Origin: Pseudanabaena sp. Chao 1811
GTDB lineage: Bacteria; Cyanobacteriota; Cyanobacteriia; Pseudanabaenales; Pseudanabaenaceae
DNA length: 64,000 nt
Assembly (NCBI RefSeq): GCF_027942295.1
Contig: NZ_CP101416.1
Location: forward strand, 4,574,501-4,638,500
Reading direction: 5' to 3'
Position 1 is the first letter of the stretch; each line of letters opens with the position of its first letter. Below, one piece after another: positions 53,420-63,307 of the stretch. The notes under the pieces were generated by a model. It was not told where the DNA came from, ran no database searches, and saw only the letters and a list, made by a program, of their open reading frames with translations. Both the position numbers and the translations under genes were made by a program.

Positions 53420-53472
53420 AAAAGCCAAGAGAAGATTGCGATGCAAAGCATCGCAATCTTCTCTTGGCTTTT
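53420..53472. repeat. Perfect 25-bp hairpin in the sufR leader (F5)
   Basis: The arms 53420-53444 and 53448-53472 enclose AAA. The flanks TATGGTCATTAGC and GCTTATATGACCAAC also pair. It lies between the operator and sufR start, so it would be in the 5' leader of sufR mRNA. Confidence 0.7.
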
Positions 53473-53516
53473 GCTTATATGACCAACTGCTCGAATTGCC
53501 ATCAGGAGCTTATTCC

Positions 53517-54269
53517 ATGAAAACTCCCATCGGCGTTGCTGAGATAAATACACCAGACTTAGAACTAGCGCAACTAGATCATAAGTTAGATAAAAGCGTG
53601 GGTAAAAGCGATGCCAAGCCTGAAACTAAACATGACACTAAGCAAGATATTTTGCAGCATTTGCTTAAACGGGGCGAAGTGACCGCTCAAGATTTAGCAG
53701 ATCGTCTAGATATTAGTCCCCAAGCAATTCGGAAGCATTTAAAGGATTTAGAGGCTGAGGGGCTAATCTATCACACTGCTGAGCAGGTGGGCATGGGCAG
53801 ACCACAGTTTATCTATGCTTTGACGGTGGCGGGACGCGATCGCTTTCCCGATAGCTATAACCAGTTTGCCGTAAATTTCTTAGATACGCTGATCGATACG
53901 TTGGGCAAAGAGCAAGTATCTGAGGTGTTGCAAAAGCAGTGGCAACGCAAGGCGCAAAATTATAAATCGCAACTTGGAGGAGGTTCGCTAAAGCAAAGAC
54001 TAGAGAAATTAGCCGAAATCCGCCGTTCCGAAGGCTATGTAACGGAGTGGTTTCCCGTAGAAGGGAATAGTCAAGACCAGCAAAGTTTTATTTTTACGGA
54101 ATATAATTGCGCGATCGCCCATGTGGCGGAATCTTTTCCCAGCGTTTGCGGACATGAATTAGAAATGTTTGCTACAGTTCTCGATTGTCCAGTGGAGCGA
54201 ACTCACTGGATGGTCAATGGCGAACATCGTTGTGGTTATTTGATTCAGGAACTAGCTAATAGCTGTTAG
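53517..54269 (+). CDS. sufR: Fe-S responsive repressor SufR
   Basis: SufR is a DeoR-type repressor that carries an iron-sulfur cluster and represses the suf operon and itself. ATG 53517 (MKTPIGVAEIN...) follows AGGAG at good spacing and gives 250 residues; a longer frame runs through a hairpin. The winged helix is at about 44-75 (GEVTAQDLADRLDISPQAIRKHLKDLE). The C-terminal cluster ligands are in NCAIAHVAESFPSVCGHELE, LDCPVERTHWM and GEHRCGYL: four cysteines spaced as in the family. It is divergent from sufB. Confidence 0.93.
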   Translation: MKTPIGVAEINTPDLELAQLDHKLDKSVGKSDAKPETKHDTKQDILQHLLKRGEVTAQDLADRLDISPQAIRKHLKDLEAEGLIYHTAEQVGMGRPQFIYALTVAGRDRFPDSYNQFAVNFLDTLIDTLGKEQVSEVLQKQWQRKAQNYKSQLGGGSLKQRLEKLAEIRRSEGYVTEWFPVEGNSQDQQSFIFTEYNCAIAHVAESFPSVCGHELEMFATVLDCPVERTHWMVNGEHRCGYLIQELANSC

Positions 54270-54360
54270 CTATTGGCTTGATGTTCACAACCAGTGCTAA
54301 TTCGATTAGCATAGTAAGTAGTTTTTAGATAAACAAAGGAAAATATACAAGGGTAAAAAT

Positions 54361-54597
54361 ATGAGTTTGACTTTAACTAAAGATAATGTTGAGAATGTTC
54401 TTGATGAACTGCGTCCCTATTTGATGTCTGATGGTGGCAATGTGGAACTTGTCGAAATCGAAGGACCAATTGTGAGATTGCGTTTACAAGGTGCTTGTGG
54501 TTCCTGTCCTAGTTCAGCAATGACTCTCAGAATGGGGATTGAGCGCAAATTAAAAGAAGAAATTCCCGATATTGCTGAAATTGAACAGGTTTTTTAA
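54361..54597 (+). CDS. nfu: NifU-like Fe-S cluster carrier (Nfu domain)
   Basis: The 78-residue protein is a stand-alone C-terminal NifU domain. The cluster-binding cysteines are C46 and C49 in GACGSCPSS. Such small Nfu proteins are the main carriers of iron-sulfur clusters in cyanobacteria and supply photosystem I. The gene follows sufR by 91 bases on the same strand and fits with the Suf system. The terminator at 54648-54676 comes after it. Confidence 0.95.
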   Translation: MSLTLTKDNVENVLDELRPYLMSDGGNVELVEIEGPIVRLRLQGACGSCPSSAMTLRMGIERKLKEEIPDIAEIEQVF

Positions 54598-54647
54598 AAA
54601 TTCTTAAAAGAGAACTGGCATAATTGGCAGTGAAATTCTCTTGAAAT

Positions 54648-54676
54648 AAAAAAGCTGGGCTTTGCCCAGCTTTTTT
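54648..54676. terminator. Bidirectional terminator after nfu
   Basis: AAAAAAGCTGGGC and GCCCAGCTTTTTT around TTT form a typical rho-independent terminator. It serves nfu on the plus strand and the hybrid kinase on the minus strand, whose stop it touches. Confidence 0.85.
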
Positions 54677-57600
54677 ATGAATATTTTTCTTGAAGCAAGG
54701 CTAATAGTTCCTGTGTTTTTCCGAATTGATCCTCTAGGGCATCCCATTGCTGAGCGATCGCGTTATTCTCTAAGTCATTGGCGATCGCGGCAAGAGAAAT
54801 GATACCTAAGTTACTTGCTGACCCTTTCATAAAATGGGCAATATGTCGAATCTCTGTGTAATTTTGAGAGGCGATCGCTTGTTGGAGTTGCTCTAGACTT
54901 TGGGTCGTGGAGCTATAAAAGGTTTGGAGTATCTCAGTTTTAAACTCTTCGCTACCATCAGAAATTTCATCTATAAACGTCCAATCTATCAAGGGTAAAT
55001 CTATGCTCGGAGATTCATTACTAGCTTGAGGTAAAATTAATGGATCAGATATTGCCTCAGTTGTAGTTACCTCGACAGCGTCCATAAATTTGGGCAGTTC
55101 CTGCAACTTTAGATCCCACTCTGCCAGCTTTTGGGCTAAATCGTCTTTCCGAATCGGCTTACTGAGGTAATCATCCATACCGCAATTGATACAGCGATCG
55201 CGATCCTCTTTCATTGCGTTGGCAGTCATCGCAATGATGATGATCTTCGACTTATCAGAGTTTTGATTGCGGATTGCCATAGTCGTCTCATAGCCATCTA
55301 GCTCTGGCATCTGACAATCCATTAAAATGATATCGTAATCAATACATTCTAATAAACTCAACACTTCTTTCCCGTTACCTGCTACATCAGCCTCATAACC
55401 AATGCTGCGTAATTGATGAAGAGCCACTTTTTGATTAATTGGACTGTCTTCTGCAATTAAGATTTTGAGTTTAGAAGTTTTGATTACCTGAGTGCCATCC
55501 TTAACAGGTATATGCCTAATCTTCGTAGATGTAAAGTTATCTAGATTGCCATAGGATGAGGCGATCACTGACATGAGAGTATCTAGTAAGCGTGACTGTT
55601 TGACTGGCTTTATAAGGTATTCATCAAAGCCCAATTTCTTAATTTTATTGACTCCATTTTTTTGATTGAGAGATGTCAACATAATTAACTTCGTATCACT
55701 CAATCTAGCATCCGCTTTAATTTGAATACCTAAATTCTCTCCGTCAAGATCTGGCATTTGCATATCGAGGATCGCTAATTCGTAGCGATCGCCTTCATCA
55801 AGAGCCTTTTGCATGATTGGTATAGCTTCCATCGCATTTTGGATCGTATCAACCCGCATCTGCCAAGCCGTAAGTTGGTAGGTCAAAATCTTACAATTAG
55901 TTTCACTATCATCAACAACCAATACTCGAATATTCTTAAGATCCACTTCCCGTCTAGGCTTAATCTGCGCGATTTCTTCACTAGATTGCTTAGCAAAGGG
56001 AATCCAGAACCAAAATTGAGAACCTTTTCCTTCTTCACTATCAATACCAATTTCTCCTCTCATCAAATCTACAAGCTGTTTGCAGATAGCTAGTCCTAGC
56101 CCCGTACCACCATATTTGCGCGTAGTAGATGCATCGACCTGCGTAAATGGTTGAAATAGTTTCTTTTGAGCTTCTGGAGAAATTCCAATCCCTGTATCAA
56201 TAACCCTAAATTCAACATTTGCCGTAGTATCTGTTGCAGATTTCAAAGAAACCTTAATCACGACTTCCCCTTGAGCCGTAAATTTAATAGCGTTGCTAGT
56301 GAGATTTGTTAATATTTGCCTTAATCTTGATACATCACCAGTTAAATAGTTAGGAACGTCGTGATGAATTAAAGAAGCTAGCTCTAATCCCTTGTTTTGA
56401 GCTAGCATCGCGAGTAAATCTGTGACTTCTTCTACACAAGTACTAAGCTCAAAATTAAGCTCTTCCAATTCCATTTCATTGGCTTCTAATTTAGAAAAGT
56501 CGAGGATTTCATTAATTAACGTCAAGAGATTCTCGCCACTGATCCGCACTGTTTCCACAAAATCCCTTTGGATTGCCGAAAGCGAAGTATCTGCGAGTAA
56601 ACCTGTCATCCCCAATACGGCATTCATCGGCGTACGGATTTCGTGGCTCATGGTAGCCAAAAATGCGCTCTTCATTTTTGTGGCAGTTTCTGCTTCACGA
56701 CGAGCCTGTTCTAATTCAATATTTTGTTTGGCAAGTTGCTCACGTCTACGGGTTTCCTGCTCTAAAAGTGTGCCTTGATAAAGAGCGATTCCTACTTGAT
56801 CCGCTAATTCTTTAAGAAATTCAATCTCAAAAGTTCGCCAGTGGCGAGTCTCATGGCATTGGTGAGTTATGATCAAACCCCAAAGGCGATCGCTTTCAAG
56901 AATTGGAACTACCAAATTAGCTTTAACTTGAAGTTCCGCCATCAAGTTTTTATAACATTCAGGAGACTTAGATTGCGAGATATCTTCATTAATGGTCTTT
57001 TTGCCTTGACGATATTCTTGCCATAGTCCATTGCGAAAACAGAGGTCTTGAATATCTGTATTTAAAAGACTCTGAGTTATTTCATTAATTGACTCAGCAA
57101 CTACTTTTCCTTCCCAATCGCCATCAAATTTATAAAAGATGACTCGATCTGCACTCAGGAATTTGCGTACCTCTAAGACAGTTGTGTCTAAGATTTCTTT
57201 AATATCGAGAGATTGACGGATGCGTAAGGTGATCTGAGATGTAACTAAGGATCGCCAATTCTGTACACGAATTTCTTCTTCTACACGCTTGCGATCGGTA
57301 ATGTCAGAACCTGTGATGATAATAAATTCAGCCTCATCGTCTTTATTGAGCAAGGTTGTACTTGACCACGAAATTAGAAGCTTTTCTCTATTTTTATTGA
57401 ACCAATAATTTTCTTGATACTTTAACGATTTATCTTGATTGGTTTTATTTAATTGTTCACGAATCGGTTGAACATCTTCTGGAAGTAAAAATACATTCCA
57501 AAAAACTTGATTTCTTATTTCTTCATAGCGATACCCCATTACTTTTTCGCATTCACGATTGAACCGAATAATTTTACCTTCAGGATCGATAACCATTACT

Positions 57601-58865
57601 AATGCGCCTATGGTATCTAAAACAGTGACCGTAAAATCACGTTCGCGCTTGAGGCTATTTTCTAGCTGCAAACGGGTTTTAATTTCACTATAAACAAAAT
57701 AAAATAATAGGCAGAGTACTACTAAAGTTGAGAGTAGAGCAACTACAGAAATATCTACTAAGTGATTAATTAAAGCTTGTGTTTCATTGAGCCAAGTTGA
57801 TAACTTATCTTTTTCGATATTGGCTAACTCTTCAAAATCCATTGTGTAAGAACTTACATCTCTGAATTTATCGTCTAGCATCTTCTTTTGGACTGCTTTA
57901 ATGCCAGCAGCTTCATAGAGAGCAAGTATTTCTACGGAATGGTCAAGTTCTTTTCTGATGTTTTTTATTAAGAGTTGATACTTATCAAAATTTTGATTCT
58001 TCTGTTTTGAATCGTAGAGTTTAATCTTATTAATCTTTTTGAGATTCTGAATTGATTCAATATCTTGCTTTAGCTGCACAGATAATATTTCGTACCTCCC
58101 TAAGCTATCTTCACTATTAGTAAAGATATATTCCGCCACTGCCACTTTGAGATCACGGATGTCATTTAATGGACGGCTAATTCTGGATAAGATCTCTTGC
58201 TGCTGTAAAAAAGCAGTATTTGTTTCTTGTAACTTGACTAAATTATTATAGGCAACACTACCGAGTGTAATCACCATTCCCGCAGCAATACTTGTCAAAA
58301 ACGCAATCTTTTTTAAAAATTTATTTTTATAATTTGAAGATTTTGAGGCGAAAGATAGACGGTTGACTTCCTGTATGGTGCGTCTGGTATCAATGAGATA
58401 AACAGCCTGACTGGCTAAAGTTTTTAAAGCTTCAATCTGTTTTTGATTTAATTCTCTTGGCTGGTAATCAATTACACATAAAGTGCCGATGGGATGTCCG
58501 CCAGCGATTTTCAGAGGTGCTCCCGCATAGAAGCGAATATTTGGTGGTTCTGTAACTAGTGGATTATCTCTGAACCTTTCGTCATTTAGGGTGTCAGATA
58601 CGATAAAGACATCATCTTGAAGAATTGCATGGGCGCAAAAAGCGATTTTTCTGGGGGTTTCTGTTGCCTCAAGTCCTACTTTTGATTTGAACCATTGCCG
58701 ATCTTTATCGACTAAGCTTACCAAGGCTATCGGGGTTTGACAAATGTGAGCAGCTAATTGAGTGATATCGTCAAAACCTTGTTCTGATTCGGTATCTAAA
58801 ATATTGCAGGCGTAAAGAGCGCTAACTCTTTCTACTTCATTGCTTGGTTTTGGGGCGGGAATCAT
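54675..58865 (-). CDS. Hybrid sensor histidine kinase (GAF-TM-CHASE3-TM-PAS-GAF-HK-REC-REC-HPt)
   Basis: This 1396-residue kinase has all phosphorelay parts. GAF1 is at about 20-160. TM1 is at 186-205 and TM2 at 372-394, with a CHASE3-like helical sensor between. PAS is at about 410-525. GAF2 is at about 545-695. In the kinase core, the phospho-His is H741 in [10 protein letters not shown] and the ATP-binding lid is at VIDTGIGIS and GGTGLGLAI. Receiver 1 has its Asp at 1034 ([10 protein letters not shown]) and receiver 2 at 1183 ([11 protein letters not shown]). HPt is at about 1300-1390 with H1344 in [11 protein letters not shown]2 has [14 protein letters not shown] and [10 protein letters not shown] and keeps a Cys (C637) followed by Tyr, resembling phytochrome-type GAF domains. 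The signal is unknown. Confidence 0.93.
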   Translation of the reverse strand: MIPAPKPSNEVERVSALYACNILDTESEQGFDDITQLAAHICQTPIALVSLVDKDRQWFKSKVGLEATETPRKIAFCAHAILQDDVFIVSDTLNDERFRDNPLVTEPPNIRFYAGAPLKIAGGHPIGTLCVIDYQPRELNQKQIEALKTLASQAVYLIDTRRTIQEVNRLSFASKSSNYKNKFLKKIAFLTSIAAGMVITLGSVAYNNLVKLQETNTAFLQQQEILSRISRPLNDIRDLKVAVAEYIFTNSEDSLGRYEILSVQLKQDIESIQNLKKINKIKLYDSKQKNQNFDKYQLLIKNIRKELDHSVEILALYEAAGIKAVQKKMLDDKFRDVSSYTMDFEELANIEKDKLSTWLNETQALINHLVDISVVALLSTLVVLCLLFYFVYSEIKTRLQLENSLKRERDFTVTVLDTIGALVMVIDPEGKIIRFNRECEKVMGYRYEEIRNQVFWNVFLLPEDVQPIREQLNKTNQDKSLKYQENYWFNKNREKLLISWSSTTLLNKDDEAEFIIITGSDITDRKRVEEEIRVQNWRSLVTSQITLRIRQSLDIKEILDTTVLEVRKFLSADRVIFYKFDGDWEGKVVAESINEITQSLLNTDIQDLCFRNGLWQEYRQGKKTINEDISQSKSPECYKNLMAELQVKANLVVPILESDRLWGLIITHQCHETRHWRTFEIEFLKELADQVGIALYQGTLLEQETRRREQLAKQNIELEQARREAETATKMKSAFLATMSHEIRTPMNAVLGMTGLLADTSLSAIQRDFVETVRISGENLLTLINEILDFSKLEANEMELEELNFELSTCVEEVTDLLAMLAQNKGLELASLIHHDVPNYLTGDVSRLRQILTNLTSNAIKFTAQGEVVIKVSLKSATDTTANVEFRVIDTGIGISPEAQKKLFQPFTQVDASTTRKYGGTGLGLAICKQLVDLMRGEIGIDSEEGKGSQFWFWIPFAKQSSEEIAQIKPRREVDLKNIRVLVVDDSETNCKILTYQLTAWQMRVDTIQNAMEAIPIMQKALDEGDRYELAILDMQMPDLDGENLGIQIKADARLSDTKLIMLTSLNQKNGVNKIKKLGFDEYLIKPVKQSRLLDTLMSVIASSYGNLDNFTSTKIRHIPVKDGTQVIKTSKLKILIAEDSPINQKVALHQLRSIGYEADVAGNGKEVLSLLECIDYDIILMDCQMPELDGYETTMAIRNQNSDKSKIIIIAMTANAMKEDRDRCINCGMDDYLSKPIRKDDLAQKLAEWDLKLQELPKFMDAVEVTTTEAISDPLILPQASNESPSIDLPLIDWTFIDEISDGSEEFKTEILQTFYSSTTQSLEQLQQAIASQNYTEIRHIAHFMKGSASNLGIISLAAIANDLENNAIAQQWDALEDQFGKTQELLALLQEKYS

Positions 58866-59489
58866 TTAGATGATGTTAATAGTTAATACTGCATAGACCT
58901 ATTAGCTAGAAAAACTTAATAGCTAAATTTAGTAGCCTAATATCGCCAGATGACATTTTATTTTTGCTATTCCATTTTACTCTGAACTATTCTGAATTAA
59001 AATTATTGTGCTTATCCCTAGCGAATACTCATCATAATTTTAGTATTACCAACGATTCTATATAGAGAGAATTGGTAAATTGGTATGAATCCACTTTTCT
59101 CCACAAAAAGTATGTTCACACTAAAGAATCTAGGTATTTGGTTAAGCTGAATACTTGCTATGACTATAGCTAGAATTTAGTCTATAGTTACGCTGAATAA
59201 TTCCCGTTATTTACTTCTAATATACAGTCTAATTTAGGCTTTATGTAGTCTAGATAAATTAAAAAAATAACGAAACCAGTTTTTTAATTTATCTGTTTTT
59301 GGAGAAAGCGCGAAGCGCTCTAGCACTCCTAAATCATGTTGTGAGATTAATAAAAGTACTTAGTATAGCGATTGGTTAACTTTGTAATGCCACTTTTTTT
59401 AAAGAAGTGTTGCGATCGCGCTTTAAAGCGGTATTCCTTCGCAGTACAATGGCGATCGCTATCTTTATGTTGTAAGCATATATACTCTC
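58866..59489. other. Long divergent intergenic region between hybrid kinase and bioB
   Basis: The 624-base region is AT-rich. Only a short hairpin (AGCGCGAAGCGCT, about 59308-59320) and HIP1 sites near 59413 and 59454 stand out. I see no coding frame or RNA gene. It presumably contains the two promoters. Confidence 0.5.
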
Positions 59490-60428
59490 TTGATTTCACT
59501 TGAATCCGTTACCAAGATTTACCATCAGCCTTTGTTGTCTCTAATATTTGAGGCACAATCAATACATCGTCAGCACCACCAAACTGATACTGTGCAGATG
59601 TGTACGCTTTCCAATATTAAGTCGGGGCGATGTCCTGAAGATTGCAAATACTGCCCTCAAAGTTCGCGTTATCCCACAGGTGTAGAGACCTATCCTTTAT
59701 TGCCGCTAGAGGAAGTGATTACCCAAGCCCAAGAAGCGAAAGAGCATGGTGCTACTCGTTTTTGTATGGGCGCAGCATGGCGTAATGCTCCCGATGGCGA
59801 AGACTTTGAACGGGTTTTACAGATGGTAGAAGCAGTGGCTGGCATGGGAATGGAAGCCTGTGTAACTATGGGAATGTTGCGTCCAGATCAAGCCCAACGC
59901 TTAGCTAAAGCAGGTTTAACTGCTTACAATCACAATCTTGATACTTCCGAAAATTTCTATCCCGAAATTATTACGACTCGCACCTATCGCGATCGCCTTG
60001 AAACAATTCAGCATGTTGCTGCCGCAGGAATTCAAGTTTGTTGTGGTGGCATCGTCGGCATGGGTGAAACTGATCGCGATCGCATTGAGCTTTTACATAC
60101 CTTAGCAAATCTCACCCCCCAGCCTGAATCAGTTCCCATTAATGCCCTTTCCCCTGTAAAAGGAACTCCTTTTGGTGATCTTGAACCAATTGATCCTTTA
60201 GTACTAGTGCGGATGGTGGCAACGGCAAGAATTCTGATGCCTAAGGCAATTGTGCGACTCTCCGCAGGACGCGATCGGCTCAGTGTTTCCGATCAAGCTC
60301 TATGTTTCCTTGCAGGAGCAAATTCCATCTTCTCTAGTGAGAAATTGTTAACTACGGCAAATCCCGAATGGGAAGATGATACAAATATGTTCCAACAGCT
60401 AGGCATCAAACCCAAAGAACTCGTATAA
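59490..60428 (+). CDS. bioB: Biotin synthase
   Basis: BioB is a radical-SAM enzyme that inserts sulfur into dethiobiotin. The protein has 312 residues from the TTG at 59490; no in-frame ATG is available upstream or near, and the TTG has no strong ribosome site. The SAM cluster cysteines are C48, C52 and C55 in SGRCPEDCKYCPQSSRY. The N-terminal block PLLSLIFEAQSIHRQHH closely matches the E. coli-type enzyme, and the C-terminal RLSAGRDRLSVSDQALCFLAGANSIF carries the second-cluster Arg region. Other bio genes are not next to it. Confidence 0.95.
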   Translation: MISLESVTKIYHQPLLSLIFEAQSIHRQHHQTDTVQMCTLSNIKSGRCPEDCKYCPQSSRYPTGVETYPLLPLEEVITQAQEAKEHGATRFCMGAAWRNAPDGEDFERVLQMVEAVAGMGMEACVTMGMLRPDQAQRLAKAGLTAYNHNLDTSENFYPEIITTRTYRDRLETIQHVAAAGIQVCCGGIVGMGETDRDRIELLHTLANLTPQPESVPINALSPVKGTPFGDLEPIDPLVLVRMVATARILMPKAIVRLSAGRDRLSVSDQALCFLAGANSIFSSEKLLTTANPEWEDDTNMFQQLGIKPKELV

Positions 60429-60444
60429 GTCGCTCAGCATAGTT

Positions 60445-60477
60445 AAAAAAAGGGAGCGCAAAGCGCTCCCTTTTTTT
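60445..60477. terminator. Bidirectional terminator between bioB and ppk1
   Basis: AAAAAAAGGGAGCGC and GCGCTCCCTTTTTTT around AAA form a strong rho-independent terminator between convergent stops. Confidence 0.9.
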
Positions 60478-60479
60478 AA

Positions 60480-62714
60480 TTATGCAAACTCAGGTCTACC
60501 CTGTGACATGAAATGCTTCTGAGAACTCATCTCAGGTTCACCATCCTTAGGATGCCTTTGAATATATGTACCATCAGACTTCAAATCCCATGTTTGGCGA
60601 TTGTCTGCTAACACAATTTCAAGGATCTGCTTCAGTTCTTTAACTAGGGATAATTCTTCTACTGGTGTAACTACCTCCACACGAGCATCTAGATTACGCG
60701 GCATCCAATCAGCACTGCCAATATATACCTGTTCATCACCACCATTACTGAAATAGAAGATACGTGAATGTTCGAGAAAGCGTCCAATCACACTAATGAC
60801 CCTGATGCGATCGCTTAAGCCCTTCACCTTAGGACGCAGGCAGCACATACCGCGAATAATTAAATCTACATTCACGCCCACCTGTGAAGCTTCATACAAC
60901 GCTGAGATGATCTCAGGGTCAACCAGTGAATTCATCTTCGCAATGATATAGGAAGGATATCCCTGCTTTTGATGTTCGATTTCCCGATAGATCAGATGCA
61001 AAAACTTTTCACGCATATTCACGGGGGCAACTAATAGCTTGCGATATTCGCGTTGGCGGGAATATCCAGTGAGATAGTTAAATAAATCCGTCAAATCTGC
61101 TCCCAAATCATCACAACAGCTAAATATTCCGAGATCGCTATAAAATCTGGCAGTTTTGGGATTGTAATTACCCGTACCAATATGCACATAGCGCACTAAG
61201 CGATCGCCTTCTTGTCGCACAACCAAAGCCGTCTTGGTATGGGTTTTCAGATTCTTTAGTCCATAGACCACATGCACACCCGCATTTTCTAGTTTTCTTG
61301 CCCAGAGAATATTGTTCGCTTCATCAAATCTCGCCTTAAGTTCTACCAATACCGCAACCTGCTTACCATTCTCCGCCGCCCGAATCAATGCATGGACAAT
61401 TGGCGAATCGCCAGAGGTACGATACAAAGTCTGTTTGATCGCTAATACCTGAGGATCATTAGCTGCCTCCTCAATAAAGCGCTGTACCGTTGTTGTAAAA
61501 GACTGATAGGGATGATGTACTAAAAAGTCACCTTCACGAATGATGTCAAAAATATTTTTATGCTCATCTGATTCCTTTAGTCGGGGATGGGTTACAGATT
61601 TCCAAGGCTGATCCTGATATTTAGGCAGTGGCAAAAAAGAGATCGCCATTAGATCGCCCAAACCAATTAGCCCCGGAATGTCATAAACATCTGCCTCCGT
61701 AATTCCCAATTGATCAATCAATTCTTGGCGAATAGCAAGAGGTACATCGTTGGCAATTTCCATTCGTACAACTGAGCCAAATTTTTGCTTACGGAGTTCC
61801 TCTTGCAAAGCCGAAATTAAATCATCTGCTTCTTCCTCCTCAATATCCAGTTCTGCATCACGGGTAATCCGAAATGGATAGTAACTGAGGATCTCCATCC
61901 CCGGAAATAATGAGTCAAGGTTATGGGCAATCACCTGCTCTAAAGGTACAAACGTATGATCCTTAGTTTCAGGAATTCGTACAAATCTTGGCAATACATT
62001 AGGAACTTTCACCCTTGCAAAGTTTTCTTCCCCCGTTTCGCGATCGCGTACTAGCACCACTAAATTGAGACTGAGATTGGAGATATAGGGGAAGGGATGG
62101 GCAGGATCAACCGCTAATGGTGTAAGTACTGGAAATAGCTTTTCCCGAAAATAGGTGGTGAGATAGTGTTGATGCTTCTTATCAATATTTTTATAATCCA
62201 GAAGTTTCACACCATGTTTGTGTAGTTCTGGACGCAATGTATTCTCAAAAAACTCATGCTGCATCGTTACCAATGGTACTAGCGCATCACGAATCGCTAG
62301 CAACTGTTTGTCGGGTTTCAATCCATCATCGGTAATAATATCGAGCTGTTCTGCAAATTTCTTCTTGACTCCTGCGACTCTAACCATAAAAAATTCATCA
62401 AGGTTAGTGCTAAAAATGGCGCAGAACTTAGCTCTTTCTAGCAATGGGGTACGTGAGTCAACCCCTTCATGTAAAACTCTCTTATTAAAGGCGATCCAAC
62501 TTAATTCACGGTTGAAAAAATATAGCGATCGATCAATTGTCTTTTCAGGTCTTTTGTTAATTGGTTGATTAATTGATTGCTCTAGTTCTAATAGAACTTT
62601 ATTTGCCTCTCCAACACTCTCTAGATGCGGCAATACCTCTACTGGCAAATCAACGGGTATTTCCACATCAGCTTCTAAATTTTTCTTAGATAAATCTCTT
62701 TTAGGCTTAGTCAT
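60480..62714 (-). CDS. ppk1: Polyphosphate kinase 1
   Basis: PPK1 makes polyphosphate from ATP. The 744-residue protein starts with a charged 55-residue extension, then the family block RSLYFFNRELSWIAFNKRVLHE (in part: FFNRELSWIAFN). The active-site His lies in VRYVHIGTGNYNPKTARFYSDLG (HIGTGNYNPKTA). The second HKD-like half has FYFSNGGDEQVYIGSADWMPRN with the conserved SADWM block. It is a phospholipase D-like fold. Polyphosphate is the phosphate and energy reserve of cyanobacteria. No pho-box was identified upstream. The terminator shared with bioB is just after the stop. Confidence 0.96.
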   Translation of the reverse strand: MTKPKRDLSKKNLEADVEIPVDLPVEVLPHLESVGEANKVLLELEQSINQPINKRPEKTIDRSLYFFNRELSWIAFNKRVLHEGVDSRTPLLERAKFCAIFSTNLDEFFMVRVAGVKKKFAEQLDIITDDGLKPDKQLLAIRDALVPLVTMQHEFFENTLRPELHKHGVKLLDYKNIDKKHQHYLTTYFREKLFPVLTPLAVDPAHPFPYISNLSLNLVVLVRDRETGEENFARVKVPNVLPRFVRIPETKDHTFVPLEQVIAHNLDSLFPGMEILSYYPFRITRDAELDIEEEEADDLISALQEELRKQKFGSVVRMEIANDVPLAIRQELIDQLGITEADVYDIPGLIGLGDLMAISFLPLPKYQDQPWKSVTHPRLKESDEHKNIFDIIREGDFLVHHPYQSFTTTVQRFIEEAANDPQVLAIKQTLYRTSGDSPIVHALIRAAENGKQVAVLVELKARFDEANNILWARKLENAGVHVVYGLKNLKTHTKTALVVRQEGDRLVRYVHIGTGNYNPKTARFYSDLGIFSCCDDLGADLTDLFNYLTGYSRQREYRKLLVAPVNMREKFLHLIYREIEHQKQGYPSYIIAKMNSLVDPEIISALYEASQVGVNVDLIIRGMCCLRPKVKGLSDRIRVISVIGRFLEHSRIFYFSNGGDEQVYIGSADWMPRNLDARVEVVTPVEELSLVKELKQILEIVLADNRQTWDLKSDGTYIQRHPKDGEPEMSSQKHFMSQGRPEFA

Positions 62715-63055
62715 AGCAACAAGTGTTTATTTTCTAATAACTAGATTACAGATATATCGAATGTTACTGTGTGAGGATAAACACTTACCTAAAGTCAGGA
62801 AGAAAAGGCTTACAAAATAAATTCTTACTTCATATAACAATCCTAAACGGTTTATGGAAGTGCACCCTGACTGAGGGAGGACACTTCCACAAACCCAAAA
62901 ATCTACAAATGATTGAGGACTGCTATATTAACACTTAATCTCAGCGCTCTGCGATTGAATACAGAAGCAGGTATTTTGCAGTAGGACAAAGCCACACCAT
63001 AAAAAATCGGTTCTTTTTCTACTGTATGTCTCTAAAGTAACAACAATAAGCAAGT

Positions 63056-63152
63056 AGTCAACCATAAGTAAACTTAAAACCCATATTTCTGTACCGCCTG
63101 CGTAGCGGGCGGTACAGAAATATGGGTTTCGCTTATAACTATGCCGAGCTAC
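63056..63152. repeat. Hairpin element with conserved outer arms (F2)
   Basis: A 22-bp perfect inner stem (63077-63098 with 63108-63129; AAACCCATATTTCTGTACCGC...) is flanked by outer arms GTAGTCAACCATAAGT and TTATAACTATGCCGAGCTAC that pair imperfectly. The right arm resembles that of the hairpin at 42526-42579. No gene is spanned. Confidence 0.75.
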
Positions 63153-63185
63153 TTAATATTAGCTTTGGTTAAGCTTACAAATTCC

Positions 63186-63302
63186 TTAAAGCCCTAGATC
63201 AAAACTCTTGAATAGCAAGAGTTTTGATCTAGGGCTTTAAGAGAGGTTTTGTGTAACAAAACCTTTCCTAAAAATTGTTTCAAGTTATGCCGAACTCGCG
63301 TT
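63186..63302. repeat. Double-hairpin repeat element, copy 3
   Basis: The first hairpin has 25-bp perfect arms (63186-63210 and 63216-63240, starting TTAAAGCCCTAGATC). It is followed by a degenerate copy of the GAGAGGGTTT hairpin (63241-63275) and the tail TTTCAAGTTATGCCGAACTCGCG that matches copy 2. The element lies just downstream of the glutathione peroxidase gene, whose stop is at 63308. Confidence 0.7.
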
Positions 63303-63307
63303 AAGTC

